A stretch of 64,000 bases of DNA from the NCBI GenBank assembly GCA_007258455.2, contig VDFB02193867.1, positions 567,716,651 to 567,780,650 on the forward strand, given 5' to 3'. The stretch is from Sequoia sempervirens (taxonomy: Eukaryota; Streptophyta; Pinopsida; Cupressales; Cupressaceae). Position numbers and translations under genes: made by a program. Positions 1 to 11,950 of the stretch are shown piece after piece. How positions within the stretch are numbered: the first letter of the stretch is position 1; each line of letters opens with the position of its first letter. The notes beneath the pieces were generated by a model. The model was not told the DNA's origin and made no database searches. It was given only the letters and a program-made list of their open reading frames with translations.

Positions 1-1587
1 TTGGGTTGAGTTTCCTAACCCTCCCTTGTCTCTATGGGATTTTCTTTGGTTACCCAATGACCCAAGACATCATTGCCAACTCCTAAGAATTCTATATTTT
101 TTTATTCATCACAAAATGAGTATAGTTTGACCAAAATAGGTAATAAGAGAAATGATTACAATAATAGTGTGAAAGGTTTAGGTTTGTCTAGGCCTCAACA
201 TCAAGCCTCTAGATCACAATATTGAGGCAAAGGAGATCATAGCTACATAGATAGTTGGTGAGTCCTCCAAGGTGACAAGAAAGCGTTAGTTTACAATAAC
301 ACTATTTTGCTAGCAAGTAATATTTATCATTAAGTTGCTATACAAACTTAAATTCTCTTCTACTTTCTTCTTATATGAATGATAGATATTCATACAATGA
401 GTATTGATCTTGTGATTCAACTATTCCAATCTACGTACCACACTTTGAGTTGTTTGATTGACTTACATTCTTGGGGGTTTTTTAATAGCTACATGAAACT
501 CTTGATGACCTTAATAGTAACAATATGCCACTTGATTCCTAGCTTCAATGATTTTTCTTACATGAAATGTATAGGGTTTGATAGACCTTAGAAGGAAATA
601 TATCGCGTGAGATACTTGAAAAATATTTCCTAGCCTAAATATTCTTTCTTTGCAAGAATTGATTATTCTAGGTTTTTTCTTTCTATAGTTTGTTACATGG
701 CATAGATCAATTAGCTATTTTTAATTTTGAAAATGAACCAATCCATGGTGTAGTTACCATTTTCATTTAGGTAATGTGGAAATAAAATTTATTCGATCAA
801 AACTATGGCCCCATATGTTTTTTCTTATTTTTTACCATTCTATTTTTCATATTATCCATTTTATATATCTAATAGCTAAAATATCTAATATATAATCTTA
901 AATAATAAAAAAATTAACAAATTAATCCAATTTATGTTGTAATAAAACAAATGCTTTGGATTAGATAAACATCATTTACATGGTGTTGTACCCAAACACA
1001 AAAATGCCCAAAAGGGTGGAAAATTCAGCAAAAAATAAACAAAGTCAAAGGTCTCTAGTAGTACATCAAAGTTTCTCTTAAAACAGACAAAAAAAAAATG
1101 AATACCAAACTACATAGCAAGCTTCTCTCAATCCTCCTTGAAGAAATTACAGATAAATGGTTGTAATCAAAAAATGTTGTAATAATTAAAAAATCTAATA
1201 CTTAATTCAAATTAACAAATAAAATTAAATATGTGTTATAATAAAAATAAAATATTTTTTAAAAATAAGATAGTTTAATAAAATAAGATAGTTTAATAAA
1301 ATATTGAATTAAATTTGAAAAAAAAATTAAAAAATCTAAATTAGATTTAAAAATCAAATACAAAAGCAAAACGAACATTAAAAAAATAGAAATTAAATCT
1401 ATCGTAGCTTGGACCTTAGAAGTATCATAACTTGGAACTAATAACTAATATTCAAATTAAAACATAAAATCTAAGAATCCATAATTCAAAAGAAAAATGT
1501 TTGAATAATTGGAATAGCAAAAGCGAAGAATACCAACTCCCAATTATGAATTTTGATATAATTTTTGTTTTTGGGTATTCTATGCAG
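1..1587. other. AT-rich stretch without a recognisable gene
   Basis: The stretch is AT-rich with homopolymer runs and short duplications, such as a repeated ataagatagtttaataaa near 1265-1300. I see no laccase exon 1-3 signature (no HWHG or WWHAH coding motif), although the pseudogene that follows begins at exon 4. The missing exons are either deleted or lie left of the window. The final bases (tatgcag at 1581-1587) form a good splice acceptor for the laccase exon. The short open frame near 379-591 shows no recognisable protein. Confidence 0.6.
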
Positions 1588-2953
1588 GTGAATGGTGGAA
1601 TGCGAACGTAGAAGATGTGTTAGCTAATGCCATTCGAACAGGAGCTTCACCAGCCGATTCCAACGCATCCACAATCAATGGCCAACCAGGGGACTTCTTC
1701 CCTTGCTCTGCAAATGGTTTGCGCATCAATGAAAAAATAATTTCTTAAAGTATATCTGAAGTTATAATAGTTTTGAAGAGATGATTAATCAATTAATCAA
1801 TTGTGAATGCAGACACCACGAGGTTTTTGGTTGAGAGGGGGAAAACCTATCTAATGGGGATCGTAAACGGTGTGATGCTTCATTCATGCTTCTTCAAAAT
1901 TGCAATCTGAGAATTCTCAATCCCTCGGTACCACATATTTTTGACGTGGACATGCTAATAACTGAGAAAACCAGTAGGAGTCTTCTGAGAAGTCAGACGC
2001 CATCAGTACCACAGATTGTTGATGTAGAAATGTTAATAACAGAGGGCTTGGCACTCATAAGCTGTCCAAACAATTCATGTGCAACTCCCTATGGCAGAAG
2101 AGTTGTTGGAGCTTTTAATAACATTTCATTCATTGAGCCAAACATCTCTATTTTGCAGGCCTATTATTTTGGTCTAGATGGAGTGTTTACCAAAGATTTT
2201 CCTGATAATCCTCCAGTAGTATATGATTACACAGGAAATGTGTCATTGAGTCTTTGGGGAACTGAATTAGGAACAAAAGTAAAAGTTCTGAAACTCAATA
2301 GCAATGTGCAAATAGTGTTTCAAAATACCGGAATTATTACAATAGAGGATCATCCTATACACCTGTCACCTTCATGGCCATAATTTTTATGTTGTGGGGC
2401 AAGGTTTTGGAAACTATGATTCTCATACGGATCCTGCAAAATTTAATTTGGTAGATCCTCCATTGGTGAATACCATCGGAGTTCCTCCTGGTGGGTTGGC
2501 GGCAATTAGATTTATAGCCAACAACCCAGGTAAGCTACTTTCAACTCTATATATTTCATTTACAAGCGTTGTTTTCCAAAGTTCTAAAATAACATTACCG
2601 TTCTGTTTTGAGTTGATCGAGATTGACCCATATTTCATTTTATGCATAACATTTCATGAGAATTATAATATATATGGTTCACTTACATTTATTGTATTTA
2701 GTCAGTAAAAACTAATCTTTCTCCTCTGTCAACTGTAACGTAAATATATAGTTTATTTTAAAATTCCTTTTACTTCTCAACAACAAAATTACAGTCAGTT
2801 TCTCGTTGTTGCTATGTCACAGGAGCTTGGATGATGCATTGCCACTTTGAATCCCATTCAGCACTTGGTTTTGACATGGTATTTATTACAGAGGATGGGC
2901 CAATAAATTCAGATAAATTGCCGCCTCCTCCTTTTGGTCTACCCAAATGTTAG
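1588..2953 (+). pseudogene. Laccase pseudogene (exons 4-6, disrupted)
   Basis: This is a broken copy of a secreted multicopper laccase, closely related to the intact gene at 35688-39028. Exon 4 (1588-1716, 129 bp) encodes the [10 protein letters not shown] and GDFFPCSAN segments and keeps both splice sites. Exon 5 begins at 1813, but after the FFKIA segment (about 1888) roughly 95 codons are missing. The frame shifts there, and a short SVP..D.(D/E)MLITE motif appears twice (about 1924-1964 and 2001-2045). The rest reads well to the third copper motif, where a 7-nt duplication (about 2362-2375) turns HPIHLHG into HPIHLSP and shifts frame again. The exon 5 donor is at 2530, and exon 6 is 2823-2953 with HCHFESH and a normal stop. 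Exons 1-3, which hold copper motifs 1 and 2, are absent. Nonfunctional; the assignment is secure. Confidence 0.93.
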
Positions 2954-4039
2954 TTGTATTGCGATTTAGTGGGATAGCCGAACCGTCCCTTATGTATATC
3001 CTCGTTGTGTGGTAAGCTACATAAAAAATGAAAATGGCATTTCGATGCAATTCGAATTAGATATGCCTAGTTTACTGGTTCACTTATTTTCTAGGTTAAT
3101 ATAATAAATACATACAACTATGAAAATATTTTGATAAATATTATCCTTGATGTATTTATTTTTTAATAAATTAGTGATAAAATTAAAAAAATATTAAAAT
3201 AATACTAAATTTGGAGAGCCCATATTTCAACGTCTTCTTAGATAATTTGTTACTTATTTTATTAATTACAATTAGAAATCATTAAAGAGTGATACACACA
3301 AAAAATAATTCTTTATTGAACTTTATGCAAAAGTTTTGTGAAGGTTGTGGGCTTGTTTTTTCTGATTTAAGGCACAAGAGAGCTATGTTTGATGGCACTA
3401 TAATTGAGAAAAAAAATTATAATGAAATGAAGCTAGACCCAACTTAGGACATTGGTAACCTATTGAAGTATAGTCCTTGTTTCTGTGGTTAATGCTTTTA
3501 CATATATGCACATTGCAAGATCAACTAGATCAGTAGGTATGTGGTTAATTTATTTATCAAGCACCATAACAAATGGAGAAATAGCTTTAGCGTGTAGTGC
3601 TCTGACAAAGGGTTCATATGATGGAATAGCTTAAATATTTCTCCTTGCACAAGTAATTCTCCCTGTGCAAGATACAACTAAAGCTTTTTTTCTTGATATT
3701 TTGTATCAACACTCCCTTCCCTTCCACCTCCTCTTTGTTCTTGGTAGTAGCTACAATTTTGACTGCTAATTTTTTATCCTTTTCCTAAGTTAAAGAATAC
3801 ATAATAATGTACTCTTAGGTGTTAAGGGAATCCTAGTTTTACTATTTTAATATGTCAGCATTATTATGATCATCCATGAACTATCCTTTAGAAATAGCTC
3901 AAAAAAAAAAGCATTCAATCTGCAAGCAGCGAGCAAAATGGACAAGCCACAATAGAAGACCTAAGTTGTTGCTATGACCTCTAAACAACCCATCCATAGC
4001 CAAAATTATAGATATTCAAGTCATTTACTCACTTGTTCT
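2954..4039. other. Unassigned AT-rich spacer
   Basis: I see no supported gene. The first few hundred bases are the 3' flank of the laccase pseudogene. A TG..CA-like end followed by a pyrimidine run (tcaaca then ctcccttccc near 3706-3722) resembles the edge of a minus-strand LTR next to a polypurine tract, but I could not find a partner LTR. Confidence 0.4.
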
Positions 4040-4336
4040 TGGCAAGATTACTATAATATCTGAAAATAAATCCTCATTCCATGATGCTTTGATGGATGTC
4101 CATACCCTGTTCCAAAGCTCCTATTTTGGAACAGGAAGGGAGGATGCTGGCGAAGGTTGTGGAATTTGGCTTTACAATTGCCAATTACATTTGCTTGAAA
4201 GTTTATAAAGCCTTTTAAACAAATCCAATTTGTCCATATCCTGCAATCATTGCATTCCAAGAGATGACATCTTTTTCAGGTATGCTGTCAAACAGTTCAC
4301 ATGCCTTGTTAATGCTTCCATTTTTGGATGCATGTC
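4040..4336 (-). pseudogene. PPR-protein gene fragment, truncated by the gypsy insertion
   Basis: Read on the minus strand from 4336, the sequence gives a typical plant PLS-class pentatricopeptide repeat segment. A ...ACELFDSIPEKDVIS piece is followed by WNAMIAGYGQ and then, with in-frame stops, a KPNSTTFASILP-like stretch and GALEQGMDIHQSI. PPR proteins of this class normally bind organellar transcripts. Reading is broken by stops (after GQIGFV, within the KAL..TFKQM region and after QSIME) and by a frameshift in the SILP..CSK segment. The open part ends exactly where the gypsy LTR starts at 4337, so the element inserted into this gene or gene relic. I could not find the other half after the gap at 25232, so the right flank may have been lost or lies in the gap. 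Confidence 0.8.
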
Positions 4337-5434
4337 TGTTGATGGTGTTTTTATGCACTTCTCAACACAGGCAGTGCATAGGTGCACTACCTCTCTTGAA
4401 AGACAATCTTCCACAATCGGATTGCAGAACACTATCCCAAGGTCTCTCGGATGTCAGGTCATGACAGTGCTTAGATACCTCAGTAGTTTGATGTGATTTG
4501 CTGGAATCACAAGGCAGCCTTACGGGAATACAAAGTGTGGATGTGAAACGCGAAGTAGGATCTTAAAAGGGGGAGTTCTTAGCATAAAAGCATTCAGGTG
4601 TTGACTGCAGGTTCAAACAGCAATCTCGAACTCCATCTAGTTGTTGGGTTCAGCTTTATAAGGTATAATGAACCTTGGTGTTGTTCAATTCCTAAAGAAA
4701 GTGAAAAAGAGCGAAGGAGAAAGAAAGTTCCTAAGCCTAAAGCTTGTTGCGAACAGTGATAATGGAGTCCCTGCAATGGACAATTCCTTCAAACAATCTC
4801 CCACTTAACCAAGAATTTCACAATATCATGGGAGTTGTGCAATCTTCTAAGGGCTACAGATTTGTATCCCTCATTCACCACATACATGTATGAATTAAAG
4901 ACAAGTGTTTGGGGCAGCTTAAATCAGGTCCAGGCTAACTTTACAAAGCTATCTACCTTCAGCAAACAGCAAAAAGTATGGACTAAGGAGTTATCAACAA
5001 AGCAGGAATTTTTCATGAACAGCCAACAGCATTCCTAAAATTATCAAAGTAACATGAACAGCTAACTAAACAACAAAGAGATCTAAGCTAACATCTAAGA
5101 TTGGAGAAATGAATCAATTAACATGAGAGAACACAAGGAAATGCATCAAGTCAATGCTATTTCTCATATATTTCAGCAGCATGTCTTTACAACAACTCAA
5201 CTCTCCTTTTGCAAATGAGGGGAGTCCTCTATTTATAGTGTTTCAAAAGTTAAATGAATGGCCAAGATTCATTACAATTGTGTAGCCAAGATTCATTACA
5301 AATTAGGGTTTCACCTACCCCCAAATAGATTTACAATTAAAAAAACATCTTTTGTCCTTTCCCTATTTTGTCATCTAGTAGATGACACTATTTGCATTTT
5401 CGTCCTGTAGCTAATTGTTGTTTTCTGGCTGTAG

Positions 5435-8400
5435 CTACTCTTCTGGGAGGTCTACTTCCTCGGCCGGGCTATCTGGTTGCTCCCCAGAGGCTGCGTGATC
5501 AATCTGCTTGAGGATGACGGCCTGGAGCTTATCTATTTCGAGGATTTCGCACTTCAACATCTGGTAGCTCCATTCTTTGGCATTCTCTTCCAGCCGCTTC
5601 CAGTCTTCATCATACTTTGAGCTCTGATCTCTGAAAAGCTCTGATCTATCGAGGGCACGGGCGGCGAAACTTAGGAAGTCTGTCGTGATATCTCCGGCTG
5701 CCCCATCCTTCATCCTCTCCTCAAAATAAGGCCTAACCTTCTCCGCATCTAATTGCACAGTGGGTATATCATGGCCCATTATTAACTTCAAGTACTCGGT
5801 GCATTCTGCTCAGATTTCCTTGATCCACACAATATCCGGATCAATCCTGCTCTGGATCTGCTCCGTCCTCTCTTTACGGTGGATGAGGTCCCTGCGCCAT
5901 ATATCTACCAGCCAGTGATCTTCCTTCTTCAATTCTAACTTCTCTTCCCATGAACTTTCTGGCATTTGGAGGATGGCCTCAACCTTCGGGAAGGCAGAGT
6001 CGTAAATTGCGGGGAAGTTGGTGCAGAGCTTCCTTGTACTTTCCAAGGACTGAACCAGGTCCAGGAACTTGTTGGCTATCTGCACAGCCAAGCCGATCCC
6101 TATGTTTCCGACCTTCACAACCTATTGGAACCAGTCCTCCGTGGTCTTTTCCAGGTTCCTCCTCCTTTCCAGCTTATCTATTTGTTCCTTGGAGAGTAGC
6201 TGTGGCGCGGCCGTAGAGGTAGTGGGGAGGTCGTCGATTGAAGACCATTGTTGGATGTAGTCAGTTAGGGCAGCAACCTGCGCCTTTAGTTCATCCTTGG
6301 TGATCTTATCCTACTTAATCAGGTGCACTACCGTAGCCACTGACTCCTCAAGATGCCCGACCTTCTGTTCCCTGGTGGCCGTCCCTAGGTCGATTGTGGA
6401 GATGCTGTAACTTACTCCATCCTGGCCAATAGTTGGCGTTGCCACTTGTGCAGCCCGGGAGCCAGAAGCGTCCATTGTTACCCTGGAACGGACCTTAGGC
6501 TTCTTCTCCTTCTTTGGCGTGGCTAGAGATCGAGCCAAGATGGCCTCCAACCTTGACCTCGGATCGCTCAAGACAGGATTGGTCTTTTCGAGTTGTTCTT
6601 CTAGCCAGTCGGGCATGGCAGCCTTGTCCTTGGGCGTCTCGCGGCTGCCCTCACCCTTCTCCGTCAAGGGCAAGACCTCGGTCTCCTTTTCCAGTTCTTC
6701 TTTTTCTTTGGCAGCATCCTCCTCTTCGTCGGAGTCTTGATATAATACGAGGCTTTTGACGGGTGCCCTTGTAGTTAATAGCTGAGTGGGATCCTCCTTT
6801 TCCGCCACCTCTTCTTCCTTTTCTTCGACAGCCTCGGCACCGGGGCTGCTCACAATATGGACCTCGGCCTCAGTGACGGCTTGTTTGGGCTATTCCTCCG
6901 GTGGCTGCCCCTCTTCACCTGGCTGCCGAGCCGACTCTTCCTCGACGTCTTCATCAAAAGTTTCGACAACCTCTTTGTCTTTCGAGTCATCCCCCTCATC
7001 CCTGCTTTCAGAAGAGCTCGTCTCTTCCTCCTCATAAGCAACTTTGTCAATGGTTCTGCGATCGTGCTCAGGTTGCTCGTAATAGTCGTCGGCCTCCTCC
7101 TCCATAGGTTTCGAAGCCTCTCGCTCTTGCTCCTCCAACTCTTTTGAAATCTGCATGGTGGTCTCCATGGCTGGGGGCCCTGTTGGCGGTTGTGAAGGCT
7201 GGGATGTTGCGAGTGCTTGGGCCAAGGCTGCTTGGAGAGCAGGATCCATTAAAAGTTGCGAGAGCTCCGGGGGAAGATTATGCAGGTGCCGTGTAATGGC
7301 CTCGGGCACGCTAGAAAGGGGAATAGGCGATGGTATCGTTGCCAGAGGTAGCGAGGTGATGGGGGACATGGCAGCAGCAGAGGAAGGGGAAGTGGTCATG
7401 CTGGAGGAGGAATCAATATTGATTACGGATCCGGCTGGAGGTGAAGAGGCGAGGTGAACGAAGATGTCCACCGCTTGTGGAGATGAAGCAATGGTGGCCT
7501 GAGAAGTGGGCAGCGTACCAGCCGGGGGAGGAAGGAGCAAAGGAGGCTGTGCCTCGGTTGTGATTAATGTCCTTTTGAGCTTCTTGGGAGATGAGCCTCC
7601 CGTATCCCTTGTTGCTTGTTCTTTGGGGCCCCCGGACTGCGCTGTTTCTGCTTCTTTCCTCTTTTGGGACCTGGTGATGGGGGGAGACTTGGAAGTCTCA
7701 CCGGCTGATGGGGAGGCAGCAACATCTCCCGTGGCGCTTGGCCCGCCTTTGAGTGCCTCGTATGTAAGAGTTACCCCTTGTTGCTTTAGTTGTTCCACTT
7801 GCCCATCAACCCACTCCTGGGTGCGAGTTATGATAGGCTTTGTGATAATGTCCAGGTCTTCAATCTCCTGCTCGTCCCAATCGATGGAGGGGATTGCCAG
7901 GTCGGCAACCGCAGGGTATCTCGGGTGCACCAGTGTGGATTCATCTTCCTCTAGCTGGTCTGGTACCGGAAACAGCTGTACTCTTCTCAAGAACTGCACC
8001 GTCATCCGCATATAATGTCTCTGGCGGACCTCCTTATCATCTTTACAGTCTGCCCAGAAATCCTCAACATGGTACAGGTGGGTGTATGCCGGCCCTAGCG
8101 CCTTCCTGACGTGGCCGTGGGGATCCATTCGTGGGCGAGCCGTGTACCACTCAAAGTTATACTCCTTGAGTTCCTTTTCTGAGTTACCGGCGCATTGAGA
8201 TGTTTGCAACCGATACTGGCCCTGGCCGAGGATCATGGGATAAGGGATCCCCGTTACATGCTTCTGGCCGAAGACCGCCTGAATATGTTGGAGCTACCGG
8301 GAAAGCTCCAGGAGGATGATTCGGTCATTTGGGTACCTAGGCAGCTTGTTTGGTCGTTCTGTGAACCCTTGGGCGCGGATGTATGTGAATTTAGGGAATT

Positions 8401-9718
8401 GAATGTACAGGAAGGCATACTCCCTCAAGAGTGCCCTGGCGCTGTGAGATACCCTTCTCTCGAAGTCCCCGGCTATCAATCTGATAATATGGCCTATGAA
8501 GGCATCATTGATCCGGCGGTACTCCTTTTTAAAGTAGCGGTATTGTAGCTGAGGGTATTGGTCAAAAGGCTTGAGTCCTCGCTTATGCTCTCCATCCGGC
8601 GCCCTGAAGAGTCCACTATATTGCCTCTTATCCGCTAATGAGTACACCAGGTACGAGGTCATGTAGAATTTGTTGCTCCTTTTGACATTCATAAACTGCT
8701 CGTGGAAGCAGTTGCTGATGATGCTTCCCCAATCAAATGAAATCTTGGTTTTAACGTCCTCATTCCCTCGGACGATCTGCTCAATGTAATAAGCCATCCA
8801 TTCCTGGAAGAAGGCGGCTGTCGGGAGGCCCATGACCCTGCTCAGCATGGTCACAAGGTCGTGATAGTCTTCATGAAAGTCACTGCGGAAAAGCTCCTGA
8901 GGGACTTTTGCGGCGCTGCCCCGCCTCTCCTTGAGCCAGTAGACGTTGATTGACTTCTTGCAGCCCAACGGATTGGCGTCCCATGCTGCCTGGCACCGCT
9001 CCATCGTGGGGATCTGCATGTGTGGGAATGTGGGAATGTGGAAGGTTCTTGCAATTCCCTCTGGAGACATGTCTGCGAGGATATTCCCCTCTTTGTCTAC
9101 TATGGTTCTGGTGTCTGTTTGGTAGGCTTCTCGGCAAGCCATTACCAACTCTGGTGCTATTAGAGACGGAGGAAAGCCAGCAGCCTTTGCGATTCCACTT
9201 TGGCGTATCATCCGGGCATTCTTAGTCTTAGGGTCGACCTTGACCCTCTGGGTGAACTCATCTATGTCCACCTGGCCTATGTTGGTGTCCGAGATCTCTT
9301 TCTAGTCAGTTGAGACTTTTGACTGGAGCGGTTCACCCTGGAATTGGAATTTCATCTGGTCTTTGTCTTCTTTCCCACGGATGGCCCTTCCAGGTTTCTT
9401 ACCCTTGTCCTTTTCGGTAGAGGCCCCTGAAGTTCCTGCGGCCGATTCCATATATCCTGCAGGCAAAGGGCGAAGTCAGCATCACAGAACACCAAAGAGT
9501 GTTAACGTTAGTCCGTATCGAGTATATTATCTAAATAATCATATAAATACATCATAAATTTAACCCTTAAGTGATATCTGTATCATATCAGAGCATTTAC
9601 CCAATCCGGGCCCGGAGGGCCAGACTTCCCTGGCAGGAATGCTGTCAGGAAGGGAAAACACGAAAGGAAGCTCCCGGAGACATCCGCTGGCCCCAAGTTC
9701 ATGTTCCAAGGGGTGCAT
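5435..9718 (-). pseudogene. LTR-encoded long ORF of unknown function, left copy (six premature stops)
   Basis: One frame is held from the ATG at 9451 to a stop at 5435-5437 (1,338 residues if repaired), in the same direction as gag-pol. It is broken by in-frame stops at 9302, 8294, 6890, 6311, 6122 and 5810; at all six the other LTR copy has a sense codon. A possible first exon (ATG at 9718, donor at 9600, acceptor at 9457) would add about 40 residues. The N-terminal third looks globular, with a RQSGIAKAAGFPPS motif and a basic, aromatic-rich stretch. The centre is low-complexity Ser/Pro/Thr with long acidic runs. The C-terminal 350 residues look helical and charged, coiled-coil-like. I recognise no family. 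It is not gag, pol, or an obvious env or transposase. The length and conservation of the frame argue that it was once translated. Confidence 0.8.
9457..9600 (-). other. Candidate 144-bp intron at the 5' end of the LTR ORF
   Basis: On the element strand a GTAAATG donor (from 9600) and a TTTGCCTGCAG acceptor (ending 9457) enclose an AT-rich stretch between GC-rich sequences. Joining the flanks keeps one open frame from an upstream ATG at 9718 into the long ORF. The same sites are present in the right LTR (about 24795-24938). This is a prediction from sequence only. Confidence 0.45.
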
Positions 9719-10912
9719 GATGAAGAATGGCTCAATTTAGGACGTGGGTCGAAGTTAGATTTTCAATTTGGATTGATCTGGATCGATTTGAAGGGCTCCG
9801 GAGGTTTCAGGCCGGAAGGCGGCAGGGCAAAGGCAGCAGGCGGCGGCGGACACCGGACGGAAGTCCGGAGGCGGAAGTCCGGAGTTGAATCCAAGAGAGA
9901 AACAGGATAACCCGCCGCTTCTTTGTTCTTACAGTTATCACCGAGACAACCAGTCCTACAGGACCGGAGAGTGGGGAAGAGATCTTTTTCGCCGATAAGC
10001 CGTGCAAAGTTACAATCGTTGAAACAGCCGAAAAGAGGCCGGGATCGAAGGAGCGAACCCGGCGATACCCGGCAGCAGCCGTCAAAGTTAAGCAGACCGC
10101 AGCGTAGCCAGCGAAAGGAACAGCAGGAGAACCCAGGAGTGGGAAAGCGAGTCGGGGCAGTAGCGCTTAAGTTTCAGGGCGTCCCGGCAATGGCGGCGTC
10201 TGAAAATGAAGGCACCGGAAAGCGGAAGGATCCGCCGAAAGAGTGTAGCCACCATGAAGGACGAAGCGTCGTTAAATCCACCGAACCTGGGGCCGGCCGA
10301 ATTCCATGCGGGAACAACGGCCGAGCAGATCCGCAGAGATTCCGGGAATTCGGAACTACAGACGGAGGCCGAGTCACAGAGGGCAGCACCAGGCTGGGAA
10401 AACCTCCCGCCCCCAAAAGCAGTGAGACGGTTGGGAAGCCGGCCGGGATAGAAACGGAGGCTGGCGAGTCCCGAGGAAGGCAACCCTCTGCCGAGACGGG
10501 CTGCGAGAGCCGAGGATCCAGGCGGCCCCGGCGGAGGAGTCCCGGGCGAGAAGCGTCGCCACTACACCGCGACACGGGTAAGTTTCGAGAGGCGACAAAA
10601 GGCGATTCCGACGGGCCGCGGAAAATTCAAGGACATGGGTTTGGGCCGCAACGGAGAGGGTGTTCGTTCTATGCAATTTAAATTTCCTATTCAATTCACT
10701 TAAACCCTCAAAATGATCAAAATAACGGGAGAGCGAATGAGGATGGCCTACCTCCAACTCGCTGAGCGGGACGATGATTGGATGCACTGGCAGAGTTGTC
10801 GGAACGACGCCGGGGTCTACGATCGCGATGGTGAAGTTTGCAGTGGGCTCCAATTCGGCTGCTGCTCCAATTCGCTCAATTCGCAAAGTTAAAAGACTTC
10901 AGCGGACCCCGG

Positions 10913-10920
10913 TTTATATA
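10913..10920 (-). promoter_or_regulatory. TATA box of the gypsy LTR promoter
   Basis: TATATAAA on the minus strand is followed by a GC-rich run in the direction of transcription. It lies upstream of the LTR ORF and gag-pol in the element's orientation. Its presence implies that the LTR extends right of this point, beyond the segment that can be compared with the other copy. Confidence 0.5.
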
Positions 10921-11832
10921 CCACACTGCTCATTAATGGCGCATTGAATTCCTCGTACGATCCCGTGAGAAGTTGGTGAGTTTCAAATTTTGAGTCGGCG
11001 GCGGCAACGAGGGTCTCGGGATGCGTGGCGGAGTTCTGTCGTAAGTTTACCAGCAGCGCATTTACACCGAAACGAAGTGGCCAGCCAGCCAGCAGCGAGA
11101 ATCTGAAGGGCGGAAAGGCGGAGACAGCAGCGCCCGACAGCCGCCAGCGGTAAATCCCCAGGGCTGCTGACGAAACAGCGCGCCGTCGGAAGTCCAGAAA
11201 GGTGGACGCAACTCCGGGCGAAAAGCGGGAATGCCGAGAAATCGAAGCAAACGAATTAGCAAAACTAAGCGGAACTCAGTGACGTCTGAAGCAGCGCCAG
11301 TCTGGCTCTATGGCTCCAGAGAACCGGAGAACCGGGCAGCGAAAGCGCAGAGGCATACGACCGGGCAAAAGAACACCCACAAGCCCGGAGATGAAAAACA
11401 AAAAGAAACCACGGCCGATGTTAGAAACGAAGTACTTTTTAGGGCAAGATAGGCCGGATAGGGCGATCAAAAAGGGGAGACGCATAAAAGCGAGGCAGCC
11501 CAAAAGGCGGAAACATGGCAAAGAAAAGAGGGTCCGTTCCGAGCGAAGTGTGTCGCGAGAGCACAACAAATGGCGACTCCATTTGGAGAAACTTTGTACA
11601 GGCGTTCTAGGGATAGATATTCATTGGACCGAATCTACGGTTTTCGCTGAACCCGAGGTGGCTAGAAGGGGATGAATCCCGAGGAAAACTAGGGATCCTG
11701 TTTAGATTGAAAGGGCTTACGCGACATCTCGAAAGTGCGTGGAGTGAATTCATTCCTTTCCTAGGGATAGTAACCAGGGTTATTACTCGAACCAAGTGAG
11801 CTACGTAAGTTGCCTAACACCAAAAGTAACCT

Positions 11833-11950
11833 GGACATTGCCCCGCTGCCAGTCAGGCGTCCATAGCCCCGGCGGAGTTGTCGCTACAATCTCATGGATA
11901 TTGCTCTACTGCCGGCCGGGCGTCCATAGCCCCGGTAGAGTTATCCGAAC
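11833..11950. repeat. 63-bp tandem repeat, two units, probable U3 enhancer
   Basis: Unit 1 (11833-11895) and unit 2 (11896-about 11950) share the ggcgtccatagccccgg core and the flanking GGA(C/T)ATTGC and GAGTT(G/A)TC parts. Tandem repeats of this size next to an LTR promoter are often enhancer-like U3 repeats. The role is inferred. Confidence 0.75.

Noticed and set aside
3700..3740. Possible edge of another minus-strand copia LTR (tcaaca followed by a pyrimidine run)
   Set aside because: No partner LTR, PBS or TSD could be found, so it is too short to support.
5810..6118. Separate small genes within the LTR ORF
   Set aside because: All such pieces are in one frame and are separated by stops that are sense codons in the other LTR copy, so they are parts of one broken ORF.
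6786..8015. Several 80-170 codon + strand frames across the LTR ORF
   Set aside because: They mirror the minus-strand ORF with Ser/Pro-rich shadow translations and recur only because the region is duplicated.
9923..10681. 252-codon open frame on the + strand in the GC-rich part of the left LTR
   Set aside because: It runs against the element's orientation, overlaps other similarly long frames on both strands, and consists of Arg/Pro/Gly-rich low-complexity sequence, as expected by chance in GC-rich DNA.
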